A DNA stretch of 64,000 nucleotides, taken from positions 1 through 64,000 of the forward strand of contig NZ_JAMQYE010000002.1 in NCBI RefSeq assembly GCF_023721795.1, given 5' to 3'. This DNA comes from Zeimonas sediminis (lineage in GTDB: Bacteria > Pseudomonadota > Gammaproteobacteria > Burkholderiales > Burkholderiaceae_E). Below are positions 1-8,587 of the stretch, one piece after another. The notes below the pieces were generated by a model. It was not told the origin of the DNA and ran no database searches. It saw only the letters and a list, made by a program, of their open reading frames with translations. Every line of letters starts with the position of its first letter. Positions within the stretch are counted from its first letter, which is position 1. Position numbers and translations under genes: made by a program.

Positions 1-97
1 GCTTGGCGCTCTCGCCCAGACGCCCACACTTATCGACTGCTGGATTGTTAAAGAACTCGATCGCGCTGCATTTGCAGTGGGTCGCGATCAGCAGAGA
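1..97 (-). other. rRNA operon leader with boxA (partial)
   Basis: Read on the minus strand, this stretch contains GTTCTTTAACAAT (56 to 44), a good match to the boxA antitermination element of bacterial rRNA leaders. It is followed by GATAAGTGTGGGCG, whose GTGTGGG part resembles boxC and is typical of betaproteobacterial rrn leaders. It lies just downstream of a strong promoter (104-132). The 16S gene itself would lie to the left, outside the window. The same boxA also occurs in 16S-23S spacers, but the adjacent promoter argues for the leader. Confidence 0.75.
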
Positions 98-103
98 AGC
101 GAG

Positions 104-132
104 ATTATGGCGGGGGTTTTTTCGGTTGTCAA
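104..132 (-). promoter_or_regulatory. Strong sigma70 promoter of the rRNA operon
   Basis: On the minus strand TTGACA (132-127) and CATAAT (109-104) are separated by exactly 17 bp. The predicted start is near 97, about 40 bases before boxA. This near-consensus promoter stands out in a GC-rich genome and, with the boxA leader, marks an rRNA operon running leftward. It lies 75 bp beyond the stop codon of the stress operon, in the same direction. Confidence 0.78.
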
Positions 133-207
133 ATCGACTCGCCGGGAGGCTCCGTTGGCCCCGTTCCGGAAAGCCGGCGGAGCCGCGCCCCCCGCCGCGC
201 GCCCGGC

Positions 208-1083
208 TCAGACCATCACGATCGGCCAGCCCGCACGGCGCAGGCCGCGCTCGAGCCGCTCGCGGTCGGCCGAGTCGGTCGGGCGCGGCAGCAGCAGCAG
301 CCCGGTGCCGCCCCCGGCGGCCCGCTGCCTGGCAGCGAGCAGCTCCTCGAGGCTCGCTTCGCGCCAGTCGTCGCGCCAGCCCTGCTGACGCAGCCAGTCG
401 CGAAGCGCTGCCGCGCGCGCCGGGTCGTCCGGAAGGACTAGCCGGCCGGGCGCGGCACCGCTCACCAGGCGATGCCCGATCTCCAGGACCCGCTGGCCGG
501 CCGGGCCGGCACCCGGCAAGGCCCAGATCTGGCGACCCGGTGCGATCGCCGGCGCCGCGGTCCGCTGCGCGCCGCGCGGCCGGGCCAGCGTCGGCGACAG
601 CCCTATCGAGGTGGCGATCCCGGCGCTGGGGAGCACGACGCAGTCGGCGGCTTCGGCGACCTCGAGCGCCTGCTGGACGATCCGGCCGCGCGCGATCCGG
701 AACGACCAGTTCACGCCGGCCTCGCGCGCCACCCGTTGCAGTTGCCGCTGCAGCGCGCTCGCCTGCGCGCGAAGCGCGTCCTCGAGCGCCTCGGACTCGA
801 CCGGCGCCTGCCCGGCCGGGCCGAACAGACGGGTCTCGAAGGCCTGCGGAAAGGCGGCCAGGCGGAACAGGTCGGCGTTCTCGACGAACAGGGCCGCGAG
901 TTCGGCCCGAAGGACGCGGGCGAGCGCGAACGCCGCGCCGAGCGGCGCCTCGCTTCGATCGAGCGCATCGAGCGCAAGCCAGATGCGCGGCGCGTCGCCG
1001 GCGGCCGGCGCGCCTTGCGCCTCCCGCGCCGCGCCTTGCGCCTTGCGCGCCGCGCCCTCGCCGCGCCCCTCACTGCCCGGCAT
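208..1083 (-). CDS. UspA-like universal stress domain protein
   Basis: A 291-residue protein of the universal stress family. The usable fold starts near residue 28 (PRIWLALDALDRSE), after an Ala/Gly/Glu-rich N-terminus. I do not see the G-2x-G-9x-G-S/T nucleotide-binding motif of ATP-binding Usp proteins, so it may be a non-ATP-binding or divergent member. The start at 1083 is chosen because GGAAGGAGG precedes it at good spacing; it overlaps the end of the Lon-like gene by 14 bases. It is the last gene of the ftsH-lon-usp operon, suggesting a role in protease-linked stress response (inferred). Confidence 0.72.
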   Translation of the reverse strand: MPGSEGRGEGAARKAQGAAREAQGAPAAGDAPRIWLALDALDRSEAPLGAAFALARVLRAELAALFVENADLFRLAAFPQAFETRLFGPAGQAPVESEALEDALRAQASALQRQLQRVAREAGVNWSFRIARGRIVQQALEVAEAADCVVLPSAGIATSIGLSPTLARPRGAQRTAAPAIAPGRQIWALPGAGPAGQRVLEIGHRLVSGAAPGRLVLPDDPARAAALRDWLRQQGWRDDWREASLEELLAARQRAAGGGTGLLLLPRPTDSADRERLERGLRRAGWPIVMV

Positions 1084-3448
1084 TGCCACCCCTCCTTCCC
1101 CGGATCCGGCGCAACGCGAAATCCCTGGCGATCTCCGCATACTGGCCGAGGCGCGCCCGGACCTTCCGGTCGATGTCCGCCTCGCCGGTCAGCAGCGCGA
1201 TCGCCTCGTCGAAGTGCGACACCGCGTGGATGGCGAAGCGGCCGTCCCGCACCGCGTCGACCACGTCGTGCCTGAGCATCAGGTGGCGAAGGTTCGCCTT
1301 CGGAATCATCACGCCGTGGCTCGCGTCGAGGCCGCGCGCCGCGCAGATGTCGAAGAAGCCCTCGATCTTCTCGTTGACGCCGCCGATCGCCTGGACTTCG
1401 CCCCGCTGGTTGACCGAGCCGGTCACCGCCCAGGCCTGCCGGATCGGCACGCCGGCCAGCGATGAAACCAGCGCGCAGAGTTCCGCCAGGGAGGCGCTGT
1501 CGCCCTCGACCGGTCCGTAGGTCTGCTCGAAGGCGAGGCTCGCGCTCAACGCGAACGGCTGCAGCGCCGCGTAGCGGGCGGCGACGAAGGCGCTGAGGAT
1601 CATCACGCCCTTCGAATGGATCGCGCCGGCGAGCTGCGACTCGCGCTGGATGTCGATCACGTGCCCGTCTCCGATCCGGGTGGTGGCGGTGATCCGGGTC
1701 GGCTGGCCGAAGACGAGCTCGCCGACCGAGTACACCGCCAGCCCGTTGATCTGCCCCGGCTCGGCGCCCTGCGTGTCGATCATGATCGTGTCGCGCAGGA
1801 TCTCCTCCTGCATGCGTCGCCGGACGCTGTCGCTGCGCTCGATCCGCGCGTCGAGCGCGCGCTGCACCTGCTCCGCCCCGACCACCGAGAGCCCCGCCTT
1901 GCGGGCCCAGTATTCGGATTCGGTGAGCAGGTCCTCGAGGGCGCGCCGGTGCAGGCTCAGCTTGCCGGAGTCGCCCACCTCGCGCGCGCCGAACTCGATG
2001 ACCCGCGCCACCGCCTGCCGGTCCAGCGGGATCTCGCAGGTCTTGCGGGCGATCGTGCCGATGACCCTTGCATAGACCGCGACCGACTCGGGCGAGCTGT
2101 CGGCGTCGTCCTCGAAGTCGGCGGCCACCTTGAACAGCTCGACGAATTCGGGGTCGTAGGCCTGCAGCAGCATGTGCAGCATCCGGTCGCCGAACAGGAC
2201 GACCTTCACGTCGAGCGGGATCGGCTGCGGCTCGAGCGACACCGTGCTCACCGCCCCGAAGAACTGGCCGGGCGACTCGATGCGGACCTCGCGCGTGTGC
2301 AGCGCGCGCTTGAGCGCCTCCCAGGCGAAGGGCTGCATCAGCACCCGGCGCATGTCGAGCAGCAGATAGCCGCCGTTGGCCCGGTGCAGCGCGCCGGCCT
2401 TGATCAGCCCGAAATCGGTCAGCAGCGCGCCGAAGCGCGCGATGTGCTCGATCCGCCCGACCAGGTTCGTGTAGGTCGGGTTCTCCTCGGTGACCACGGG
2501 CGCCCCGGCCTCGTCGCCACCGCCCACCAGCAGGTTGACCTCGTAGCGGCGCAGCGGCGGCAACTCCTCGGCCTGGGCGGCGAGCTGCTGCGGCATCGAC
2601 TCCCCCTGCGAGCGGAAGATGTCGGCGTTCTCGACCACGTCTTCCTTGAAGGCCTCGAGCCAGGCGACGACCTCGGGCAGGGCGACGTAGCGGCGCAGCA
2701 GGTCGTCGACCATGTTGCCGACCGCGAAGGTGGTCACCTCGCGGTTGAGCTTGCGCATCTCGTCGCGGTGCGCCCGCCGCCACAGGACCACCTGCCTCAG
2801 GAGCCGCTCGAGCTTCTCCTGCAGGCCGCGGACCGCCTGGGCGATCCGGTCCTTCTCCTCCTGGGGGAGCTTCTCGAACTCCTCGTGCGGCATCACCTCG
2901 CCGTCCTTGTCGGGGGCGAAGGAGAAGCCGGTCGGCGTTCGCAGCAGGAGGATGCCGTGGCCCTGCGCCTCGTCGACCAGCTCGCTGAACGCCTTCTCCT
3001 GCTTGCCGCCGAACTGCGCGTCGATCTGCTCGACCCGGGAACGGTAGTCGTCGCTCTCGAGCACCGCCGGAATCGCGCTGCGCAATTCCTCGATGAGCTG
3101 CTGGATGTCGGTACGGAAGCCCGGCCCGCGCCCGAACGGAAACCGCAGCGCGTGCGGCCTGTGCGGCTCCTTGAAGTTGTTGACGTAGCACCAGTCGTCG
3201 GGCCGGGCCTGCGCGGCGGCGATCGCGACGATCCGCTCGCGCGTGGCATCGGACTTGCCGGTGGCCGGGTCGCCGAGCACGAAGAGATTGAAGCCGCTGC
3301 GCCGGATGCCCACGCCGAGCTCGATCGCCTCGATTGCGCGCTGTTGGCCGAAGGCGTCGGCGATCGGCTCGAGCTGGTCGGTGGTCTCGAAATCGAACTG
3401 GCTCGGGTCGCAGTAATGGCAGAGCGCCTCTGCAGACACTCGGGTCAT
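1070..3448 (-). CDS. Lon-like ATP-dependent protease (AAA_32 / S16 family)
   Basis: A 792-residue Lon-related protease. An N-terminal AAA part carries Walker A GDPATGKS (residues 59-66). A long helical insert follows, and then a C-terminal S16 protease domain with the nucleophile motif [10 protein letters not shown] and the general-base lysine in [11 protein letters not shown], so the Ser-Lys dyad is intact. It lacks the LonA N-terminal substrate domain and resembles the stand-alone LonB-like group annotated as an AAA family ATPase. Its ATG overlaps the ftsH stop in ATGA, pointing to translational coupling. It probably degrades damaged proteins alongside FtsH (inferred). Confidence 0.88.
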   Translation of the reverse strand: MTRVSAEALCHYCDPSQFDFETTDQLEPIADAFGQQRAIEAIELGVGIRRSGFNLFVLGDPATGKSDATRERIVAIAAAQARPDDWCYVNNFKEPHRPHALRFPFGRGPGFRTDIQQLIEELRSAIPAVLESDDYRSRVEQIDAQFGGKQEKAFSELVDEAQGHGILLLRTPTGFSFAPDKDGEVMPHEEFEKLPQEEKDRIAQAVRGLQEKLERLLRQVVLWRRAHRDEMRKLNREVTTFAVGNMVDDLLRRYVALPEVVAWLEAFKEDVVENADIFRSQGESMPQQLAAQAEELPPLRRYEVNLLVGGGDEAGAPVVTEENPTYTNLVGRIEHIARFGALLTDFGLIKAGALHRANGGYLLLDMRRVLMQPFAWEALKRALHTREVRIESPGQFFGAVSTVSLEPQPIPLDVKVVLFGDRMLHMLLQAYDPEFVELFKVAADFEDDADSSPESVAVYARVIGTIARKTCEIPLDRQAVARVIEFGAREVGDSGKLSLHRRALEDLLTESEYWARKAGLSVVGAEQVQRALDARIERSDSVRRRMQEEILRDTIMIDTQGAEPGQINGLAVYSVGELVFGQPTRITATTRIGDGHVIDIQRESQLAGAIHSKGVMILSAFVAARYAALQPFALSASLAFEQTYGPVEGDSASLAELCALVSSLAGVPIRQAWAVTGSVNQRGEVQAIGGVNEKIEGFFDICAARGLDASHGVMIPKANLRHLMLRHDVVDAVRDGRFAIHAVSHFDEAIALLTGEADIDRKVRARLGQYAEIARDFALRRIRGRRGGNAGQ

Positions 3449-5358
3449 CGCGCGTTCTCCGTGTTGCCTGTGCCTTTCGCGGGCCCCTGGGCCGCGGGCC
3501 GCGGCAGGGCCGGGCCGGCGTCCTGCTCGGGCACCTCGGCGCACAGGGCCTGCAGGTCGTCCTGGTCGAGGGTCTCGCGCTCGAGCAGCAACGCGGCCCC
3601 GCGCTCGAGCCGCGCCCGCTGCCGGGCCAGGATCGCGAGGCTTTCGGCGAAGGCCGAGGCGACCAGCTCGCGGACCGCCTCGTCGATCCGGCGCGCGCTC
3701 TCCTCGGAATGGCGCCGGGCCTCGGGAACCTGCTCCGCGATGCCGAGGAAGGCCGAGCGCGGCGACTCGTAGACCAGGTTGCCCAGCCCCTCGTCCATGC
3801 CGTACTGCATCACCATGCTGCGCGCGATGTCGGTCACCTTGGCCAGGTCGTCGGACGCGCCGGTCGATATCTCTCCCAGCACCAGCTGCTCGGCGGCCCG
3901 CCCGCCCAGCAGCACCGCCATCTTGCGCTCGAGCTCCTCGCGGGTCATCAGGAAGCGGTCCTCGATCGGGCGCTGGATCGTGTAGCCAAGCGAGCCTATC
4001 CCCCTGGGGATGATCGAGATCTTGTGGACGACGTCGGTGCCCGGCAAGGCCATCGCCACCAGCGCATGGCCCATCTCGTGGTGGGCGACGATGCGCCGCT
4101 CGAGCGGATTGAGCAGCCGGTTGCGCTTCTCCAGCCCGGCCACGATCCGCTCGATCGCGCCGGTGAAGTCGTCCAGCGTGACCGCCTCGCGGCCGTTGCG
4201 CGTGGCGAGCAGCGCGGCCTCGTTGACCAGGTTCGCGATGTCGGCGCCGGTGAAGCCCGGCGTGAGCGCGGCCACCTGCTCGGGATCGACGTCGGGCGCG
4301 AGCCTGACCTTGCGCAGGTGCACGCCGAGGATCTGCACCCGCCCCTTGCGGTCGGGCCGATCGACCAGGACCTGCCGGTCGAAGCGCCCGGCGCGCAGCA
4401 GCGCCGGGTCGAGGATCTCGGGCCGGTTCGTGGCCGCGAGCAGCACGACGCCCGACTTCGGGTCGAAACCGTCGAGCTCGGCAAGCAGCTGGTTCAGCGT
4501 CTGCTCCTTCTCGTCGTGGCCGCCGCCGAAGCCGAAGGCGCCGCGGGCGCGGCCCAGCGCGTCGATCTCGTCGATGAAGATGATCGCCGGCGCCTTCTGC
4601 CGGGCCTGCTCGAACAGGTCGCGCACCCGCGCCGCCCCGACGCCGACGAACATCTCGACGAACTCCGAGCCGTTGATCGAGAAGAAGGGCACGCCGGCCT
4701 CGCCGGCGACGGCGCGGGCGAGCAGGGTCTTGCCGGTGCCCGGCGGGCCGACCAGCAGGATGCCCTTCGGGATGCGCGCGCCGAGCCGGCCGTATTCCTG
4801 CGGGTTCTTCAGGAAGCCGACGACCTCGCGCAGCTCCTCCTTGGCCTCGTCGACGCCGGCCACGTCGTCGAAGGTGACGCCGACGCCGGTCTCGACATAG
4901 ACCTTGGCGCGGCTCTTGCCGATCGACATCAGCCCGCCCCCGCCGCCGAATCCGCCGATTCCCTTTTCCGCGATCTTGCGCAGCGCGAACATCCAGATGC
5001 CGAAGAACACCAGCACCGGCAGGATCCAGCCGAGCAGGTCGCGCAGCAGCGTGCTCTCGATCACGCCGCGGAAGCTCGCGCCGTGCTCGGCGAGCTCGTC
5101 GGCCAGCCGGGGATCGACCCGCACGGTCACGAAGCGGGTGCGGCCGTCGGCCTGCGGGCGCTTGAGCGTGCCCTGGATGCGGTCGGCGGTGACCTGCATG
5201 TCGGCGACGTTGCCGGCCTCGAGCTGCTGCATGAACTCGCTGTAGGGCATCGGCTCGACGGCCTTGAAGCTCTGCCAGACGTCGTGCGCGAGCATCGTCA
5301 GCAGCAGCACCGCCGCGATGTGCCAGACGTTCCAGCCGGGATGCTGAGTGCGCTCCAT
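3445..5358 (-). CDS. ftsH: ATP-dependent zinc metalloprotease FtsH (paralogue)
   Basis: A 637-residue membrane AAA protease. Two transmembrane helices (about 10-27 and 108-126) flank a small periplasmic domain. The AAA module has Walker A GPPGTGKT (204-211), Walker B IIFIDEID (259-266) and pore motif MFVGVG. The M41 peptidase site reads HEMGH (427-431) in place of the usual HEAGH; both histidines and the catalytic Glu are kept. A downstream GASDDL segment fits the third zinc ligand. It is not next to rlmE (the usual ftsH site) but heads a protease/stress operon, so it is probably a second, stress-related FtsH. Substrates are unknown. Confidence 0.92.
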   Translation of the reverse strand: MERTQHPGWNVWHIAAVLLLTMLAHDVWQSFKAVEPMPYSEFMQQLEAGNVADMQVTADRIQGTLKRPQADGRTRFVTVRVDPRLADELAEHGASFRGVIESTLLRDLLGWILPVLVFFGIWMFALRKIAEKGIGGFGGGGGLMSIGKSRAKVYVETGVGVTFDDVAGVDEAKEELREVVGFLKNPQEYGRLGARIPKGILLVGPPGTGKTLLARAVAGEAGVPFFSINGSEFVEMFVGVGAARVRDLFEQARQKAPAIIFIDEIDALGRARGAFGFGGGHDEKEQTLNQLLAELDGFDPKSGVVLLAATNRPEILDPALLRAGRFDRQVLVDRPDRKGRVQILGVHLRKVRLAPDVDPEQVAALTPGFTGADIANLVNEAALLATRNGREAVTLDDFTGAIERIVAGLEKRNRLLNPLERRIVAHHEMGHALVAMALPGTDVVHKISIIPRGIGSLGYTIQRPIEDRFLMTREELERKMAVLLGGRAAEQLVLGEISTGASDDLAKVTDIARSMVMQYGMDEGLGNLVYESPRSAFLGIAEQVPEARRHSEESARRIDEAVRELVASAFAESLAILARQRARLERGAALLLERETLDQDDLQALCAEVPEQDAGPALPRPAAQGPAKGTGNTENAR

Positions 5359-5556
5359 TTCCTGTCCGTGTTTGTCCGATTCTAGTCAGCTTCGTCATGC
5401 TGCGGGAGGTCGCGGTGCAGCCGCTTGACCCTCGGCAAGGTTCGGCCCGTGGCCGGGCGCCGGGCGGGCCCGGGACCCCGGTCCGCGAGGCCGGTGACGG
5501 GACTAGAATGTGCTGCGAACCCCCGCCTGTCCACCCGCGATCCCCGAAGGAGACCC
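5359..5556. promoter_or_regulatory. Divergent promoter region ftsH / nrdJ
   Basis: This 198-bp region separates two divergent genes. A TAGAAT -10 lies at 5504-5509 for nrdJ and a mirrored TAGAAT at 5384-5379 for ftsH; neither has a convincing -35. TTGACCCTCGGCAA at 5425-5438 matches 7 of 10 defined positions of an FNR/CRP box and is centred about 60 bp upstream of the predicted ftsH start. I see no B12-box or cobalamin riboswitch fold ahead of nrdJ, although the enzyme needs B12. The ribosome site AAGGAGA precedes the nrdJ ATG. Confidence 0.45.
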
Positions 5557-8448
5557 ATGAAGCTCGAAAACGTGCTGGCAGCGCTGCCCGAACAGGAAGT
5601 CACGATCGACGTCCTGCAGGAGAAATACGCGAAGGGCGACGAGCGGACCGCGCACGACATCCGCAGGCGGGTGGCGCGCGCCCTGGCCTCGATCGAGGCG
5701 CCGGCCCAGCGCGAGCACTGGGAGGCGGAGTTCCTGTGGGCGATGGAGAACGGGTTCATCCCCGCCGGACGGATCAATTCGGCAGCCGGCACGGACATCC
5801 AGGCCACGCTGATCAACTGCTTCGTCCAGCCGATCGGCGACGCGGTCTGGGGACACGACGAGAACGGCACGCCGGGCATCTACGCCGCGCTGCAGGAAGC
5901 GGCCGAAACGATGCGCCGCGGCGGCGGCGTGGGTTACGACTTCTCGTCGATCCGCCCGAAGGGCGCGCTGGTGCGCGGCACGCATTCGCGGGCATCGGGT
6001 CCGGTGTCGTACATGCGGGTGTTCGACAAGTCCTGCGAGACGCTCGAGTCGGCCGGGTCGCGCCGCGGGGCCCAGATGGGCGTGCTGCGGGTCGATCATC
6101 CGGACATCGAGGAGTTCGTCCACGCCAAGCGCGACGGCTCGCTGTCGAACTTCAACATGTCGGTGGCCGTGACCGACGCCTTCATGCAGGCGGTGCACGA
6201 CGACGCCGAGTTCGAGCTGTCCCACGAGGTGCGGCCCTTCGACGCGCCCGAGGACCTGCAGCCTCGCGCCGACGGCAAGTTCGTCTACCGGACGATCCGC
6301 GCCCGCGAGCTGTGGGACCAGGTCATGCGGTCCACCTACGATCACGCCGAGCCCGGCGTCATCTTCATCGACCGGGTCAACCGCGACAACAACCTCTCCT
6401 ACTGCGAGCGAATCGAGGCCAGCAATCCCTGCGGCGAACAGTTCCTGCCGCCCTACGGCTGCTGCGACCTCGGCAGCCTGAACCTGGTGCGCTTCGTGTC
6501 GGATCCGTTCGGCGAGGCCCCGCGCTTCGACTTCGAGCGCTTCGACCGGGTCGTGTCGATCGCGGTGCGCGCGCTCGACAACGTCCTCGACCTGACGCTG
6601 TGGCCGCTGCCCGCCCAGGACCGCGAAGCCAAGGCCAAGCGGCGGATCGGGCTGGGCTTCACCGGCCTGGGCAACGCGCTGACGATGATGAAGCTGCGCT
6701 ACGACACGCAGGCCGCGCGCGACCTGGCGGCGGACATCGCGTGCCGGATGCGCGACACCGCCTACGAGACCTCGGTGGCGCTGGCCGGCGAGCGCGGCGC
6801 CTTCCCGCTGTTCGACGCCGAGCAGTACCTGGCCGAGCCGCACGCGGCGTCGCGCCTGCCCGAGGCGCTGAAGGCGCGCATCCGCAAGGAGGGCATCCGC
6901 AACTCGCACCTGATGTCGATCGCGCCGACCGGCACGATCTCGATCGCCTTCGGCGGCAACTCCTCGGGCGGCATCGAGCCGGCCTTCTCGTGGACCTACA
7001 CCCGGCGCAAGCGGATGCCCGACGGCAGCCGCCACGAGTACGAGGTCGAGGACTTCGCGTACCGGCTGTTCCGGCACATGGGCGGCAACGTCGGCGCGCT
7101 GCCCGACTACTTCGTGTCGGCGATGCAGATCTCGGCGCTCGACCACATGCGCATGAGCGCGGCGGTGCAGCCCTGCGTCGACTCGGCGATCAGCAAGACG
7201 GTCAACGTGGCCGAGGACTACCCGTACGAGGAGTTCAAGACCCTCTACCTCGAGGCCTGGAAGGCCGGGCTGAAGGGCATCACCACCTACCGGCCCAACT
7301 CGGTGATCGGCTCGGTGCTCAGCGTCTCGGGCACGCCGTCGGCGCAGCAGCCGCAGGACCTGACCGAGGACCCGGACCGCCGGCTTCGGCTCGACAAGCT
7401 GCCGCATCCGGCCCTGTCGTCGCTGCGCTGGCCGAGCCGCCCGAAGCTGCCTGCCGGCAACATGGCGTGGTCCTACATGTTCGAGCCGCTCGACGAGCGC
7501 GCCTCGTTCTGCATCTTCATCGGCCAGACCGAGGAGACGATCGAGCGCCTCGACGGAAGCCGGGCGGTTCGCAGCCTGCCCTTCGAGACCTGGGTCAACG
7601 GCAACGAGCAGCCGCGCGGCCTGGGCGCGATCGCCAAGGCGCTGTCGATGGACATGCGCTCGAACGACCGGTCCTGGCTCAGGCTCAAGCTCGACTCGCT
7701 GGGGCGCACCCGCGACGAGCAGCCGATGCAGTTGCCCTTCCCGCCCGAGGGCGAGGTGCGCTGGTCGCCGGGCGTGGTCGCGGCCTTCGCCGAGATCGTC
7801 CGGCACCGCTGCGAGGAGCTCGGCACCTTCGACTCGCTGGACACCCAGCCCACGCCGATGCTCGACGCGCTGATGTTCCGCAAGGAGCCCAAGTCGGGCC
7901 CGCTCGGCACGTTGTCGTGGACCGCCGACATCAGCAACGCCGCCACCGGCGACGACTTCGTCCTGGGGGTCAAGGAGCTGCAGCTGCCCGACGGCACGCG
8001 CAGGCCCTACTCGATCTGGCTGTCGGGCGACTATCCGAAGGTGCTCGACGGACTGTGCAAGCTGCTGTCGCTCGACATGCACGTGGTCGACGTCAACTGG
8101 ATCGGCCTGAAGTTGCGCAAGCTGCGCAGCTTCGGCGAGCTGAACGGCTCGTTCTGGGCGCCGGTGCCCGGCGAGAACCGCCAGCAGGTCTACCCGAGCA
8201 CCGTGGCCTACATCGCCGAGCTGATCCTGCACCGGTACAAGGTGCTGGGGCTGCTCGACGACGAGGGCCGCGCGATCGGCGGCGCCGGCGCGCTGGCACT
8301 GCCCGAGAGCGACACGGGCGGGCACGCGCCGACCGAGGCGCCGGTCATCGCCGGCCAGGCCTGCCCGTCCTGCGGCGCGCACGCCTACATCCGCAAGGAC
8401 GGCTGCATGTTCTGCACCGCCTGCGGACACCAGGGCGAATGCGGCTGA
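5557..8448 (+). CDS. nrdJ: Adenosylcobalamin-dependent (class II) ribonucleotide reductase
   Basis: A 963-residue class II reductase that makes deoxynucleotides from ribonucleotides using adenosylcobalamin and independently of oxygen. Visible are the LINCFVQP segment with the first redox cysteine and the active-site finger loop NPCGEQ followed by PPYGCCDLGSLNL. The C-terminal third has TSCPD-type segments, and the last about 30 residues form a four-cysteine zinc-ribbon-like tail (CPSCGAH...CMFCTACG). The start at 5557 has GAAGGAG just upstream. Its position beside two-component and FNR-type regulators suits growth under varying oxygen (inferred). Confidence 0.95.
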   Translation: MKLENVLAALPEQEVTIDVLQEKYAKGDERTAHDIRRRVARALASIEAPAQREHWEAEFLWAMENGFIPAGRINSAAGTDIQATLINCFVQPIGDAVWGHDENGTPGIYAALQEAAETMRRGGGVGYDFSSIRPKGALVRGTHSRASGPVSYMRVFDKSCETLESAGSRRGAQMGVLRVDHPDIEEFVHAKRDGSLSNFNMSVAVTDAFMQAVHDDAEFELSHEVRPFDAPEDLQPRADGKFVYRTIRARELWDQVMRSTYDHAEPGVIFIDRVNRDNNLSYCERIEASNPCGEQFLPPYGCCDLGSLNLVRFVSDPFGEAPRFDFERFDRVVSIAVRALDNVLDLTLWPLPAQDREAKAKRRIGLGFTGLGNALTMMKLRYDTQAARDLAADIACRMRDTAYETSVALAGERGAFPLFDAEQYLAEPHAASRLPEALKARIRKEGIRNSHLMSIAPTGTISIAFGGNSSGGIEPAFSWTYTRRKRMPDGSRHEYEVEDFAYRLFRHMGGNVGALPDYFVSAMQISALDHMRMSAAVQPCVDSAISKTVNVAEDYPYEEFKTLYLEAWKAGLKGITTYRPNSVIGSVLSVSGTPSAQQPQDLTEDPDRRLRLDKLPHPALSSLRWPSRPKLPAGNMAWSYMFEPLDERASFCIFIGQTEETIERLDGSRAVRSLPFETWVNGNEQPRGLGAIAKALSMDMRSNDRSWLRLKLDSLGRTRDEQPMQLPFPPEGEVRWSPGVVAAFAEIVRHRCEELGTFDSLDTQPTPMLDALMFRKEPKSGPLGTLSWTADISNAATGDDFVLGVKELQLPDGTRRPYSIWLSGDYPKVLDGLCKLLSLDMHVVDVNWIGLKLRKLRSFGELNGSFWAPVPGENRQQVYPSTVAYIAELILHRYKVLGLLDDEGRAIGGAGALALPESDTGGHAPTEAPVIAGQACPSCGAHAYIRKDGCMFCTACGHQGECG

Positions 8449-8455
8449 GCGATCC

Positions 8456-8485
8456 GCGCTTCGGCTGCTGCGCCGGCCGAAGCGC
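8456..8485 (+). terminator. Perfect hairpin after nrdJ
   Basis: GCGCTTCGGC (8456-8465) and GCCGAAGCGC (8476-8485) form a perfect 10-bp stem with a 10-base loop, 8 bases after the nrdJ stop. There is no U-tract (CTCCCCGTC follows), so it is a weak intrinsic terminator or a 3' stabilising structure. Confidence 0.5.
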
Positions 8486-8587
8486 CTCCCCGTCAAGAAT
8501 CCTGAAGGACTAGGCCGCGCGGCCGACGCGCGCGATCGCACCGCCCCCTAGACTGGCGAAGGCATCCATGCCGGGAGCGGGGGAACG

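Noticed and set aside
148-184. GGCTCCG...CGGAGCC hairpin between usp and the rrn promoter
   Set aside because: Stem of 7 bp with a 23-base loop and no U-tract; too weak to call a terminator.
711-3191. Long minus-strand and plus-strand frames overlapping the Lon-like gene
   Set aside because: They are Arg/Ala/Gly-rich shadows of the protease in other frames; no recognisable fold and no ribosome sites.
5359-5556. Cobalamin riboswitch ahead of nrdJ
   Set aside because: Looked for a B12-box and the expected paired arms; nothing comparable is present in the 198 bp.
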